Origin: Thermohalobaculum sp963721105
GTDB lineage: Bacteria > Pseudomonadota > Alphaproteobacteria > Rhodobacterales > Rhodobacteraceae
Length of the DNA: 64,000 nt
Assembly (NCBI GenBank): GCA_963721105.1
Contig: CAVRHY010000011.1
Location: 372,001 to 436,000 of the forward strand
Reading direction: 5' to 3'
Shown here piece after piece: positions 46,797 through 56,438 of this stretch (its first letter is position 1; every line of letters begins with the position of its first letter). The notes under the pieces are model-generated. The model had not been told where the DNA came from. It ran no database searches and worked only from the letters and a program-made list of their open reading frames with translations. A program made the translations under genes and the position numbers.

Positions 46797-47372
46797 CTAT
46801 CGCGCGCCGGGGAATCCGGCGCGCATGTAGGCGATCACCTGCCAGATCTGGTCGTCGGTCAGCCTGTCCTTGAAGGCCGGCATCTCGGAGCCGAAGGGCG
46901 GGCCGCCTTCGGCGACCGACCAGAACAGGTACTCGTCGACCGCGCCCGGCATTTGCACCAGGAAGTTCAGGAGAGCCGGTGAAGGGCTGAGCGAGCGGCC
47001 GTTATCGCCGTCGCCGAAGCCGTTCCGGCCATGGCAGCCGGCACAGTTCGCCTGATAGACGACGGACCCCGCCGCGAGCGTGCCGGGCGTCGGTTCGAGC
47101 GGGCTGGTCCGCCCGCGATAGGGCACGGGGACCATGCCGTTCATGAAGGTCCACTGCCGCTCGACTCGCTTGCGCTGCTGTTTCTGCAGGCGCTGGAGCT
47201 GCCACCGCTCGCGCTCCTCGGTGTTCAGGCCAAGGTCGAGCCAGTCGTCGGCCCAGGGCGACACGAAGATTATGGGACCCTCGGCCAGGGCCAGCGGGAT
47301 GGCGGCCGGGGCCGCCAGGCCGGCCAGCGTTGCGAGGCCGAGCCTTGCCAGAGTCCTGCGCCAGCGTGTCAT
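46797..47372 (-). CDS. Exported mono-heme cytochrome c
   Basis: 191 aa. Signal peptide (MTRWRRTLARLGLATLAGLA, cleavage near ALA-EG), then a basic helical segment of about 60 residues (TEERERWQLQRLQKQQRKRV), a linker, and a class I cytochrome c domain with heme site CAGCH, Met ligand in GSEMPAFKDRLT and the terminal helix DDQIWQVIAYMRAG. GAGGGAGA ribosome site at the chosen ATG. Periplasmic electron carrier; no oxidase or dehydrogenase is adjacent to name its partner. Confidence 0.88.
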   Translation of the reverse strand: MTRWRRTLARLGLATLAGLAAPAAIPLALAEGPIIFVSPWADDWLDLGLNTEERERWQLQRLQKQQRKRVERQWTFMNGMVPVPYRGRTSPLEPTPGTLAAGSVVYQANCAGCHGRNGFGDGDNGRSLSPSPALLNFLVQMPGAVDEYLFWSVAEGGPPFGSEMPAFKDRLTDDQIWQVIAYMRAGFPGAR

Positions 47373-47465
47373 TCCCGATCTCCCTCTCGGTTCCGGCGCA
47401 CGTGGGCGCGGCATCACCTTGCAGGGACGGTCGTGCCGGCGTCCTTGACGCGGGTCAAACGGGGA

Positions 47466-48215
47466 TCAGTCGGGCGGCGTCTCGGATTTCGCGCCGCCCA
47501 GCGGCGCGAGCGCGGCGCGGAGGGCGTCGGCGGCCTCGGCGAGGCGCACGCGGTCGGGCGAGCGCAGCACCAGGATGGCGCCGGCGCCGCCGCCGAACGG
47601 GTAGCTGCCCATCGAGACGTCGGGAAAGGCGGCGGCCGTCTCGCCGAGCGGCACGGCGAGGTCGCCCTCGCCGATCTCGCAGCGGAACGAGTGGGCGAGC
47701 AGCGGCTGGCCGCCCTCGATGCGGCTGGCGACGCCTTCCAGCATGGCGCGGAAGATGTCGGGGACGCCCGCCATGACATGCACGTTGCCGAGCGTGAAGC
47801 CGGGCGCGATGCTGACCGGGTTGTCGATCAGGGTGGCGCCCTCGGGGATGCGCGCCATGCGCAGCCGCGCCTCGTTCAGCGTGCGGTTGGTGCGCGCGTA
47901 GTGCGCCTCGAGCAGCGCGCGGGCGTCGTCGCGCACGCCGATCGGCGCGCCGAAGGCGGCGGCGACGGCGTCGGCAGTGATGTCGTCATGCGTCGGGCCG
48001 ATGCCGCCCGAGGTGAACAGGTGGTCGACGTTGGCGCGCAGCTGGTCGACCGCCTCGACGATGGCGGCGTGATCGTCGCGGACCATGCGGATCTCGACCA
48101 GCTCGACGCCGAGGCGCGTCATCTCGCCGGCCAGGTGGTGCGCGTTGGCGTCGCGGGTGCGGCCCGACAGTATCTCGTCGCCGATCACCAGCATCGCTGC
48201 GGTCGGTCTTGTCAT
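47466..48215 (-). CDS. Molybdopterin-binding (MoCF/CinA N-terminal type) protein
   Basis: 249 aa with the MoCF fold: AAMLVIGDEILSGRTRDANA, LGVELVEIRMVRDD, HLFTSGGIGPTHDDITADAV, then NPVSIAPGFTLGNVHVMAGV PDIF. This is the stand-alone CinA-N type without the nicotinamide-nucleotide amidase domain. Family members hydrolyse ADP-ribose or repair nucleotides; activity here is not certain. Divergent from map, 70 bp away. Confidence 0.85.
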   Translation of the reverse strand: MTRPTAAMLVIGDEILSGRTRDANAHHLAGEMTRLGVELVEIRMVRDDHAAIVEAVDQLRANVDHLFTSGGIGPTHDDITADAVAAAFGAPIGVRDDARALLEAHYARTNRTLNEARLRMARIPEGATLIDNPVSIAPGFTLGNVHVMAGVPDIFRAMLEGVASRIEGGQPLLAHSFRCEIGEGDLAVPLGETAAAFPDVSMGSYPFGGGAGAILVLRSPDRVRLAEAADALRAALAPLGGAKSETPPD

Positions 48216-48285
48216 TGAACGGCCTCCCTTGCGGGCCTAGCTTATGTGCCGGACCGCGAAATCAATCTCGGAGCTTCCTCTCCGT

Positions 48286-49111
48286 ATGGAGAACCGAAAT
48301 CCCCTTGTCGAACCCCGCGAGCGGCGCACGCCCGAGGGAATCCGCCTGCACGCACGCGAGGACTTCGCCGGCATGCACGCCGCCGGCCGGCTGGTCGCGC
48401 GCTGCCTCGACATGATCGGCGAGCACGTCCTGCCGGGCGTGCGCACCGAGGAGCTGGACGAGCGGATCCTGGCCTTCGTCGAGGCCGAGGGCGCGACCTC
48501 GGCGACGATCGGCTATCGCGGCTATCAGCACGCCAGCTGCATCTCGGTGAACCACGTCGTCTGCCACGGCATTCCGGGGCCGAAGAAGCTGAAGGACGGC
48601 GATGTCCTGAACATCGACGTCACGGCCATCCTGGACGGCTGGTACGGCGACACCAGCCGGATGTACGTCGCCGGCACGGCGAACCGGCGGGCGGCGCGGC
48701 TGATCGAGGTGACGCACGAAGCGCTGATGCGCGGCATCGCGGCGGTGAAGCCCGGCAACACCTTCGGCGACATCGGCCACGCCATCCAGAGCTACGCGGA
48801 AACCGAGCGCTGCTCGGTCGTGCGCGATTTCTGCGGGCACGGCGTCGGGCGCGTCTTTCACGACGCGCCGAACGTGCTGCACTACGGCCGGCCGGGCGAG
48901 GGCGCGGTGCTGCGGCCGGGCATGTTCTTCACGATCGAGCCGATGGTGAACCTCGGCGCGCCGCAGACCAAGACGCTGGCCGACGGCTGGACCGCGGTGA
49001 CGCGCGACAAGTCTCTGTCGGCGCAGTTCGAGCACTCGGTCGGCGTCACCGAGGACGGCTGCGAGATCTTCACCCTGTCGCCCGCGGGGCAGGTTCTTCC
49101 CGCCGCTCTGA
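48286..49111 (+). CDS. map: Type I methionine aminopeptidase (one apparent +1 indel at the end)
   Basis: Removes N-terminal Met from nascent proteins. Pita-bread metal ligands are all visible: LNIDVTAILDGWYGDTSRMY (two Asp), DFCGHGVGRVFHDAP (His), FTIEPMVNLG (Glu) and QFEHSVGVTEDGCEIFTL (Glu). As given, the frame fails to stop and runs on; removing one G in the GGGG at 49084-49087 gives SPAGRFFPPL and a TGA at 49109-49111, matching the family terminus and 274 aa. The next 246 bp (49112-49357) shows no gene. Confidence 0.93.
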
Positions 49112-49357
49112 GGCCCGGGCAGGGCAGTCCGCGAGCGCCCGCAGTCGTCGACCCCGACGAGCATCGGCAGGCTGGCCGCCAGGCCGAGCACCGCATTCTG
49201 CTCGTGCAACCACGCCATCTCGGGTCGCCGACGCAACGCCTCTGTCCCTGCCCCGATATCGGGCGGGTCGCGCCGGCTATCGCGGTTTCCGGCGCGAGGG
49301 TTCCGGTGCATGGTGCGTCCGGACGGCGTCGCCGTTCACAGGAACCGGAGGGGACGG

Positions 49358-49679
49358 ATGAGCATCTACGAGCTGCGCACCTACACGCTGCAGGTGGGCA
49401 AAATGGGCGAGGCCGCCGAGGCCTACAAAAACCTCGGCTGGCCGGTCTTCGAGCGCGTCGGCGAGGGGCGTTGCCTCGCCTACTTCACCGGCGATGTCGG
49501 TGCGATGAACCAGATCATCCACATCTGGAAGTTTGCCGACGACGCCGACCGGCGGGCGTTCTGGGGGCGGCTCTACGCCGACGAGGGGTTCAAGACCTTC
49601 GCCGGCGGCGTTCCGGCCGCTGGTGCTGGAGCAGCAGAACAAGCTGATGCTGTCGGCGCCCTGGGGCCCGACGCTCTGA
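49358..49679 (+). CDS. NIPSNAP-family protein (one apparent +1 indel)
   Basis: Small ferredoxin-like-fold protein of about 106 aa. MSIYELRTYTLQVGKMGEAA, GWPVFERVGEGRCLAYFTGD, NQIIHIWKFADDADRRAFWG are typical NIPSNAP. Near 49608 one extra G breaks the frame; corrected, it ends LVLEQQNKLMLSAPWGPTL, the canonical tail. GGAGGGG ribosome site. Bacterial function poorly defined. Confidence 0.88.
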
Positions 49680-49688
49680 GCGGAAGGC

Positions 49689-49715
49689 GGTCGGCCGGTG
49701 GGCCGGTCGCCGACC
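49689..49715. terminator. Hairpin between convergent NIPSNAP and livF genes
   Basis: GGTCGGC (49689-49695) pairs with GCCGACC (49709-49715), ten bases past the NIPSNAP stop. No U-tract. Possible bidirectional terminator. Confidence 0.3.
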
Positions 49716-49788
49716 TGCCCTGCCGCCGTGCCCGCAGGGGTGCTGAGGGCCGCCCGGAACGGCCTTGCCGCGGTCGGGGGCGCCTGCG

Positions 49789-50551
49789 TCAGGTTACCCA
49801 GAACGCCTTCTCGAGATCCTTGAAGTCCTCGGCCGGGCCTTCGAACTTGTTGCGGCCGAGTTCGAGCACGTAGACGTCGTCGGCGATCTTCAGCGCCTGG
49901 CGGATCTCCTGGTCGACCAGCAGGATGGTCAGCCGGTCGCGCGTCGCCAGCGCCTTCAGCATCTCGTAGACCTCGGCGGCCAGCATCTTCGACAGGCCGG
50001 CCGTCGGCTCGTCGACCAGCAGCATCTTCGGCTCGGACATCAGCGTGCGGCCGATCTCGACCATGCGCTGCTGGCCGCCGGACAGCTCGCCGGTGATCTG
50101 GCGGCGCTTGTCGCGCAGCGCCGGGAAGCGCTCGTAGTTCGCCTCGATCTTGGCGCGCACCTGCTTGCGGTCCTTGCGAAATGTCCAGCCGCCGAGCTCG
50201 AGGTTCTCCTCGACGCGACATGTCCTTGAAGATGCCGGGGTTCTGCGGGATGTAGGCCAGCCCCTTGAGGATGCGCTGATGCGTCGGCACGTCCAGGATC
50301 GACTCGCCCTCCAGCAGGATGTCGCCCTCGTTCGGCCGGAGGAAACCGAAGGCCGCCTTCAGCGCCGTCGACTTGCCGACGCCGTTGGCGCCCAGCACCG
50401 CCGTGATCCGGTGGCGCCGCGCCTTGAGGTTCAGCGCCTGCAGGATGTTCAGGTCGCGGTAGTAGCCGACATAGAGGTCGCGCAGCTCCAGCACCGCGTC
50501 GTCGGGGGCCGCCTGCGGCGCGCGCGGCGGATCGGCCGTGGTGAAGCTCAT
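49789..50551 (-). CDS. livF: Branched-chain amino acid ABC transporter ATPase LivF (one apparent +1 indel)
   Basis: 253 aa corrected. LELRDLYVGYYRDLNILQAL, Walker A GANGVGKST, YIPQNPGIFKDMS, then after the break near 50213 VEENLELGG, signature LSGGQQRMVEIGR, Walker B MLLVDEPTAGLS and the D-/H-loop LLVDQEIRQAL. Last gene of the liv operon, separated from livG by a PAP2 gene. Confidence 0.9.
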
Positions 50552-50644
50552 GCCGCACCGAGCCAGGCGGGCCGCCGGCCCGCCCTGCGGCGCCGCGGCC
50601 ACCGGTGCGCAGGGACCGGATGGTTTCGCATGCCGACGGGTCGC

Positions 50645-51388
50645 CTATTCATCCATTGCCTCCTCAGCCGACGGCTCGACCTTTCTGAGCCGCTGCAACC
50701 ACAGGACCACGCCCCAGCTGGCCATCGCCCAGGCTGCACCGGCCGTCCAGCCGGCCAGGACATCGGTCGGCCAGTGGACGCCCAGGTACACCCTGCTCAC
50801 GCCAACCGCGACCGTGACCAGCACCGCCAGCAGCAGCACGTAGATCTTGAGCCGCCGTTCCGGCTGCATGCGAGCCAGCAGAACCCCCAGCGTCAGGTAG
50901 ACCAGCGCCGACATCATGGAGTGGCCGCTCGGGAAGCTCGCCGTGTAGACGATCGAACCGTGTGGAACCAGATCGGGGCGCGGCCGGTCGAAGCCGGCCT
51001 TGAGTGCGGTGCTGAGGGCGATGCCGCTGGCGATCGAGATCGCGACGAACAGCGCGACGCGGCCCTTTCCGCGGAGAACGAGGTAGACGACCGACGCGAC
51101 CGTGATCAGCGTGAGAACGCCGACACCGCCCAGCGCGGTGGCGTCCCGCCCCAGTTCCTCGACCCAGTCGGGGCCGATCGGATCGCTGCGGTCGCCCGGC
51201 GTGCGCAGCGACAGAAGGATTGCCTCGTCGATCGCGTGCGTTTCTTCTTCGAGGACTTTGTCGGAGATGCCGATGAAGGCCCAGATGCTGCCGGCGAGCA
51301 AGGCCATCACGGCGACGAGGCCGATCTCCTTCTTCGCCGCTGCTGCCGAACGTCGCGCCAGACCCGCCACTCGATCGAGATCGGCCAT
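50645..51388 (-). CDS. PAP2-superfamily membrane phosphatase
   Basis: 247 aa, about six helices. Phosphatase motifs: KAGFDRPRP, SFPSGHSMMSA and SRVYLGVHWPTDVLAG, the three conserved PAP2 motifs. Substrate is probably a lipid phosphate such as undecaprenyl pyrophosphate or phosphatidate. It sits between livG and livF on the same strand with 72- and 93-bp gaps, an insertion in an otherwise standard liv operon. Confidence 0.9.
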   Translation of the reverse strand: MADLDRVAGLARRSAAAAKKEIGLVAVMALLAGSIWAFIGISDKVLEEETHAIDEAILLSLRTPGDRSDPIGPDWVEELGRDATALGGVGVLTLITVASVVYLVLRGKGRVALFVAISIASGIALSTALKAGFDRPRPDLVPHGSIVYTASFPSGHSMMSALVYLTLGVLLARMQPERRLKIYVLLLAVLVTVAVGVSRVYLGVHWPTDVLAGWTAGAAWAMASWGVVLWLQRLRKVEPSAEEAMDE

Positions 51389-51460
51389 CTCAGCTCCGCA
51401 CCGCGGCTCTTTTTTGCCGGCCGGGATAACGCCGTCGCGGCGGCGGGGCGACCGGCCGGG

Positions 51461-52189
51461 TCACGCGGCATCCTCCTCGTCCGCGCCGAGATACGCCTCG
51501 ATCACCGCCGGATCGCGCTTGACGTCGTCCGGCGCGCCGTCGGCGATCAGGTCGCCGAAGTTCAGCACCAGCAGGCGATTGCACAGCGAGAAGATCAATT
51601 CCATCTGGTGCGAAATAAGGATGATTGCCTTCCCCTCGCCGTTCACCCGGCGGATGTACTCGTAGATGATCTCCATCAGGCGCGGGTGGACGCCGGCGAA
51701 GGGCTCGTCGAGGATGATGACCTCAGGGTCGAGCATCAGCAGGCGGCCGAGTTCCAGAAGCTTCTGCTGGCCGCCCGACAGGGCCTGCGCGTACTCGTTG
51801 CGCAGGTGGTCCATGGTCAGGAACTCCAGCACCTCCATCGCGCGCTCATGCGTTTCGGCCTTCTGCCTGCCCATCGCCAGCGCCGGGACGTAGAGGTTCT
51901 CGAGCACGCTCATGCGCCGGAACGAGCGCGTCACCTGGAAGGTCCGGCCGAGCCCCGCGCGGGCCACCTGGTAGGGGTCGAGCTGGTCGATGCGCTCGCC
52001 GTTCAGGTAGACGGTGCCGCTCTCGGGCGTGATGGCGCCGTCCAGGATGTTGGTCAGCGTCGTCTTGCCGGCGCCGTTCGGGCCGATCAGGCCGATCAGC
52101 TCGGGCCCGTCGACCTCGAAGGTGACGCCCTTCAGCACCTCGTTGCCGCCGAAGCGCTTGCGGATCTCGGTGACGGCCAGGTGGGTCAT
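51461..52189 (-). CDS. livG: Branched-chain amino acid ABC transporter ATPase LivG
   Basis: 242 aa. Walker A GPNGAGKTT, GLGRTFQVTRSFRRMSVLEN, signature LSGGQQKLLELGR, Walker B VIILDEPFAGVHP, ILISHQMELIFSLC. Ends AYLGADEEDAA. ATG at 52189 overlaps the livM stop by 4 bases. Confidence 0.93.
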   Translation of the reverse strand: MTHLAVTEIRKRFGGNEVLKGVTFEVDGPELIGLIGPNGAGKTTLTNILDGAITPESGTVYLNGERIDQLDPYQVARAGLGRTFQVTRSFRRMSVLENLYVPALAMGRQKAETHERAMEVLEFLTMDHLRNEYAQALSGGQQKLLELGRLLMLDPEVIILDEPFAGVHPRLMEIIYEYIRRVNGEGKAIILISHQMELIFSLCNRLLVLNFGDLIADGAPDDVKRDPAVIEAYLGADEEDAA

Positions 52190-53421
52190 CGCACGGGCTC
52201 CACGGCCTCTTTCAGCTCGGGCTCGGTGACGGTCTCCGTGCGGCGCTTGCGCGACCGTCTCGGCGGCAACGTGGCCGCGGGCGAAGTAGTCGATGATCGG
52301 CGCGATCAGCCCGTTCCGCGAAAAGCGCAGCGTCAGCATCAGCAGCAGGCCGAAGACGACCAGCCGCCAGACCGTCATGTCGACCGTCACCGGGCCGATC
52401 GTGAAGCTGTTGCGCAGCATCTCGAGCAGGATACTGGATGATCATCGCGCCGATCGCCGCGGCGACGAAGTTCTCGACGCCGCCGATCACCGCCATCGCG
52501 ACGACCAGGCTCATCTGCAAGCAGGAACAGGTTGTTCGGCGTGATGATGCCGACGTAGTAGCCCTGCACGGCGCCGGCGGCGGCCGCCATCATCGTCGTG
52601 ACGACGAAGACCAGCACCTTGTAGCGCGTGGTGTTGACGCCCAGCGCCGCGGCGGCGTCCTCGTCCTCGCGCAGCGCCCGGACGAACAGGCCGAAGCGCG
52701 AGCGCGCCAGCCAGTACAGGATGCCGAGGCAGAGCAGCAGCAGCCCCAGCATGACGTAGTAGGGCGGCAGCTTGGCCGTCTCGCCGTAGTGGTGGCCGAA
52801 CAGCGTGATGCCGCCCGGGAACAGCGGCGGCATCTCGATGCCGGCCTGGCCGCGGGTCAGCCAGATCTCGGCCGAGATGGTGGCGCGGACGATCTCGGCG
52901 AAGCCCAGCGTGAACAGCGCCAGGTAGGCGGCGCGCAGCCGCAGCACCAGGATGCCGACGAGAAAGCCGAACAGGCCGCCCGTCAGCGTGCCCAGCATGA
53001 TGCCCAGCCAGATCGGCACCGGCGTGACCTGCAGCGCCCCCCCGGCCGCCTCGAGCGCCTGCTGCAGGCAGTCCTGCGTCAGCGTCGTCGAGGTGACGCC
53101 GATCGGGTTGACGACGACCAGCCAGGTGCTGCCGATCTGAATTTCGTCGCAGGTGCCGGTCGGCGTCGGCGAGAGCCAGAGGTAATGGCTGAACAGCGCC
53201 GCCGTGTAGGCGCCGACGCCCATGAAGCCGATATGGCCGAACGAGAACTGCCCGGCATAGCCCGCCAGCATCGACCAGCTCGACGCCAGGATGGCGTAGA
53301 AGAAGGCCGTGATCAGGATGTGCATGACGTAGGCGTAGTCGTTCCCCGAGTAGAGCAGCGGGAACAGCACGAACGCGGCCAGCAGGGCGGCGCCGAGAAG
53401 GGTGGGGACCTGGCGGCGCAT
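52186..53421 (-). CDS. livM: Branched-chain amino acid ABC transporter permease LivM (three apparent +1 indels)
   Basis: About 410 aa corrected, ten or so helices. Clear LivM segments: MLAGYAGQFSFGHIGFMGVG, LRLRAAYLALFTLGFAEIVR, FVRALREDEDAAAALGVNTT, then breaks near 52517, 52432 and 52250; dropping one base each joins QMSLVVAMAVIGGVENFVAA, LLEMLRNSFTIGP and the tail TEPELKEAVEPVR. The stop overlaps livG and the start shares one base with the livH stop. Confidence 0.9.
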
Positions 53422-54689
53422 CAGACCTTCCCGTGCGTGCCGGCGGCGTATTTCCGCCCGAACAGGCCCGTCGGGCGCAAGAGCAGCGTCAGCGTCAGCA
53501 CGATCATGCCGTAGGCCGGGATGTAGCTGGCGGCGCGCTGGGCGTCCGGGATGCAGCCGGTGCCGGCCGCCTCGACCAGGCCGACCAGGATGCCGCCGAT
53601 GAACGCGCCGGGCAGCGAGCCGAGACCGCCGAGCACGACGATGACGAACGAGCGCATGGCGGGGATGTTGCCGACCTGCGGCAGCCACGAGAACGCCTGC
53701 ACCAGCAGCGCGCCGGCCAGCGCCGCGATCATGCCGCCCAGCGCGAAGGCCAGCATGTTCATGCGGTCCGGGTTGATGCCGACGACGGCGGCGGCCTCGC
53801 GATCCTGGCTGACGGCGCGTAGCGCCTTGCCCGTCCAGGTCCGGTGCAGCAGGAACAAGAGCGCCAGCAGGACGACGATGCAGGTGGCCGCGGCGGTGAT
53901 CCGCGGGTTCGAGATCGTCAGCGTGTCGAAGAACTCGATCGAGCCGCCGCTGGTCTTGACCCAGTGCGGGTCGGCGTTCTCGGGGAAGCGCCAGCGCGGG
54001 AAGTCGATGTAGCGCTGCACCTTGACCGGGCTGGCGCCGGCGATCGCCTGCACGAAGTACTGCAGCGTGAAGGCCAGGCCGAAGGTCGCCAGGATGCCGT
54101 ACTCGACCGGCCGGTCGATGCGGCCGTCATACATCGGCGTCAGCATGCTCCGCTCGAAGACGGCGCCCAGCACGAAGGCGATGGCGCAGGCGACCAGCAC
54201 CGCCATCAGCGGCGGCATCCACGGCAGCCACTGGTAGGCGATCCAGTAAACCAGCATGCCGCCGACCATGTAGAACTCGCCATGCGCGAAGCTGACGACG
54301 CCCAGGATCGAGAAGATCAGCGTCAGCCCCAGCGCCATGAAGCCGTAGATGATGCCGATGATCAGCCCGTTGACGATCTGGCTCATCACGAACGGCCCGT
54401 TCGAGACGCAGAGGTTCTGCGGGTCGGCGAACGAGAAGGCGGCGGCGAAAAGCATCACGGCCAGGATCGTCGGCGCGATCTTCAGGAAGCCTGTCAGCTT
54501 TGGCGTCGCCGTCCAGAGCGCGGCCAGCCCGATCGGGCCCAGCGCCGCGCCCGTCATGGCGCCGACATAGGTGGTGTCGGTGGTGTCGAGGTTCCGGTGC
54601 ATGTAGCGCCGCCGGACCAGCACGGCGCCGACCGCGCCCCAGACGACCATCCAGAGGATCGTCCACCAGAGTATGCCGCCGTTTTCCAA
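53421..54689 (-). CDS. livH: Branched-chain amino acid ABC transporter permease LivH
   Basis: 422 aa with TTG start at 54689 (GGGGGGCGAC upstream); no good ATG. LivH core from about residue 95: MSQIVNGLIIGIIYGFMALG, LTLIFSILGVVSFAHGEFYM, ALRAVSQDREAAAVVGINPD, FVIVVLGGLGSLPGAFIGG, LRPTGLFGRKYAAG. An N-terminal extension of about 90 residues adds two or three hydrophobic stretches before the core, longer than the standard 290-310 aa LivH. An in-frame ATG at the WMVVWG segment is an alternative start. Confidence 0.88.
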   Translation of the reverse strand: MENGGILWWTILWMVVWGAVGAVLVRRRYMHRNLDTTDTTYVGAMTGAALGPIGLAALWTATPKLTGFLKIAPTILAVMLFAAAFSFADPQNLCVSNGPFVMSQIVNGLIIGIIYGFMALGLTLIFSILGVVSFAHGEFYMVGGMLVYWIAYQWLPWMPPLMAVLVACAIAFVLGAVFERSMLTPMYDGRIDRPVEYGILATFGLAFTLQYFVQAIAGASPVKVQRYIDFPRWRFPENADPHWVKTSGGSIEFFDTLTISNPRITAAATCIVVLLALLFLLHRTWTGKALRAVSQDREAAAVVGINPDRMNMLAFALGGMIAALAGALLVQAFSWLPQVGNIPAMRSFVIVVLGGLGSLPGAFIGGILVGLVEAAGTGCIPDAQRAASYIPAYGMIVLTLTLLLRPTGLFGRKYAAGTHGKV

Positions 54690-54766
54690 GTCGCCCCCCG
54701 TCTGCGCCCCGCGCCCGCCGTCGCATCCGCCGGGCCCCCGCCCGGCGGATGCGCTGTCGTCGTCTC

Positions 54767-56008
54767 CTACTGGTTGACCCAGACCGGCTCGGCGGTCTTG
54801 TAGGCGTCGGGGTAGACGATGGCCGCGTCGGTCGAGGCCTGGCCCTGCTCCTGGAACTGGATGACGGTCAGCGCCACGTCCGGCCACTGGTGCCACCACT
54901 CGTTGCCGTGATCGTCGGCGCTGGGGTCCTTCTTCGTTCCGTAGGGGAAGTAGATCTTGCCCAGCGTGCCGTCGTACTGGATGTTCTCCAGCGCCTCGAC
55001 GATGGCGTCGCCGTCGGTCGAGCCGGCCTCGTTGATCGCCTGCGCCAGGATGGCGATCGAGTCGTAGGCCTCCATCGCATAGCTCTCGACATCCGACTTG
55101 CCGGTCTTTTCCTTGTACTTCCGGGCGAACTCCTTCGCCTTGTCGGTGTACTGGCTCTCGGGGACGCCGATGCGCTGGACGAACGCCATCTGGCCGTCCG
55201 GCACGTTGCGCCAGTAGGCGCCGGATTCCAGCGCGTCCTGGCCGGTGATGAACGGGATATCCTGCGGGCCGATGCCGCCGTCGGCGGCCTGCTGGGTGAA
55301 GTTGTAGGCGGCCTCGCCGGTGACCAGCGTGATGATGAAGTCCGGGTTCTCGGCCTTGATGCGCTGGATGATGCCGGCATAGTCCTGCGTGCCGATATCG
55401 ACCGAGAAGGTCGTGCTGTCGACGCCCTTGGACTTGAGGCCCTGCTCGGTCTCCTGCGCCGCCGGGATGCCGTAGTCGGTGTTCTCGGTCAGGATGACGG
55501 CCTTGCTGACATCGGGCGCCGTCGCTGCGAACTGCCACAGCGTGCCCGAGGCCCACGAGCTGAGCGGGGCGATGCGAAAGATGTACTTCTGCTTGTCGCC
55601 GGTGATGGTGTCGTTCCAGGTCTCGGCGAAGACGACCGGCACGTGGCGCGCGTCTGCGACATCCTTGGAGGCGACGCCGACCGAGCTGTGATAGCCGCCG
55701 CCAACCGCGGCGACGTTGTCCTGGGTGATGAACTTCTCCATCATCGCGGCGCCCTTTTCGGGCAGGCCCTCGGTGTCGCCGATGACGACCTCGATGTCGC
55801 AGCCCAGCACGCCGCCGGCGGCGTTGACATCCTCCTCGGCGATCTTCATGGCGTCGCGCATCGCCTCGCCGCCGACCACGGTGCCGGGCGCCGAGAGCGG
55901 AGCGAGCCCGCCGATCCTGATCGGGCAGTCCTGCGCCGAGGCAGCGCCGGCGCTGAGCGCGAGCGTGGCGACGGACGCCGTGAAGGCCGCCAAAAGCGAT
56001 CTTTTCAT
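54767..56008 (-). CDS. livJ: Branched-chain amino acid-type ABC transporter substrate-binding protein
   Basis: 413 aa periplasmic binding protein (type I fold, LivJ/AmiC). Signal peptide MKRSLLAAFTASVATLALS with cleavage near ASAQ-DC. Mature protein begins CPIRIGGLAPLSAPGTVVGG; VIGDTEGLPEKGAAMMEKF, AVGGGYHSSVGVASKDVADA and ILTENTDYGIPAAQETEQ follow. Ligand could be branched-chain amino acids or another amide; the adjacent aminotransferase favours amino acids. First gene of livJHM(G)F; 430-bp divergent region upstream. Confidence 0.9.
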   Translation of the reverse strand: MKRSLLAAFTASVATLALSAGAASAQDCPIRIGGLAPLSAPGTVVGGEAMRDAMKIAEEDVNAAGGVLGCDIEVVIGDTEGLPEKGAAMMEKFITQDNVAAVGGGYHSSVGVASKDVADARHVPVVFAETWNDTITGDKQKYIFRIAPLSSWASGTLWQFAATAPDVSKAVILTENTDYGIPAAQETEQGLKSKGVDSTTFSVDIGTQDYAGIIQRIKAENPDFIITLVTGEAAYNFTQQAADGGIGPQDIPFITGQDALESGAYWRNVPDGQMAFVQRIGVPESQYTDKAKEFARKYKEKTGKSDVESYAMEAYDSIAILAQAINEAGSTDGDAIVEALENIQYDGTLGKIYFPYGTKKDPSADDHGNEWWHQWPDVALTVIQFQEQGQASTDAAIVYPDAYKTAEPVWVNQ

Positions 56009-56065
56009 TCGTGATCTCCCTGTCTGTTCCGGGTTTTCCGGTCGCCGGGTTCATGCCCGGCGCGT

Positions 56066-56203
56066 CCCCGACTCGGACTTGACCATTAAAAATGAAGCAG
56101 TGCAACGGCCGCTGCAGTCCCGGGAACCGCGAGTCGGGGCGGCGGTCAAGGGAGCGCAGCACCGTCGGCGGCGGCGGGGCCTCGACACCCGCCCCGACTC
56201 GCG
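56066..56203. promoter_or_regulatory. 15-bp inverted repeat and third half-copy between livJ and the aminotransferase gene
   Basis: The 430-bp divergent interval 56009-56438 holds no gene. It contains CGCGAGTCGGGGCGG (56128-56142) and its exact reverse complement (56189-56203), arms 46 bases apart, plus a third copy of the core CCCCGACTCG at 56066-56075. Each copy contains a GANTC site (56070, 56131, 56196). Candidate operator or methylation-sensitive control region for the divergent genes; function is inference. Confidence 0.5.
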
Positions 56204-56438
56204 AACGCTCACCATCGGGCCCCGCCGGGCCTTCCGGGGCAGGTCTTTCCTGCCCACCTCCCCGCCAACCCCGCCGGAGATGTCTCCCGCCCGTGCCGCC
56301 TTGTCCCCGGCCGAAGCGGAGCGGCAGGCCGAGGGCCAGGCCCCATGAGGGCGACCAGCCCGCATTCCGTTTGCCTCGCCCCCCTTGACGCCGCCGCGCG
56401 CCGGTGTCTGATCGCGTCATCGGATCAGGGAGGCGGCG

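Noticed and set aside
48286..49647. A long C-terminal extension of methionine aminopeptidase
   Set aside because: Removing one G restores a family-typical stop at 49111; the extension is low-complexity and overlaps the NIPSNAP gene.
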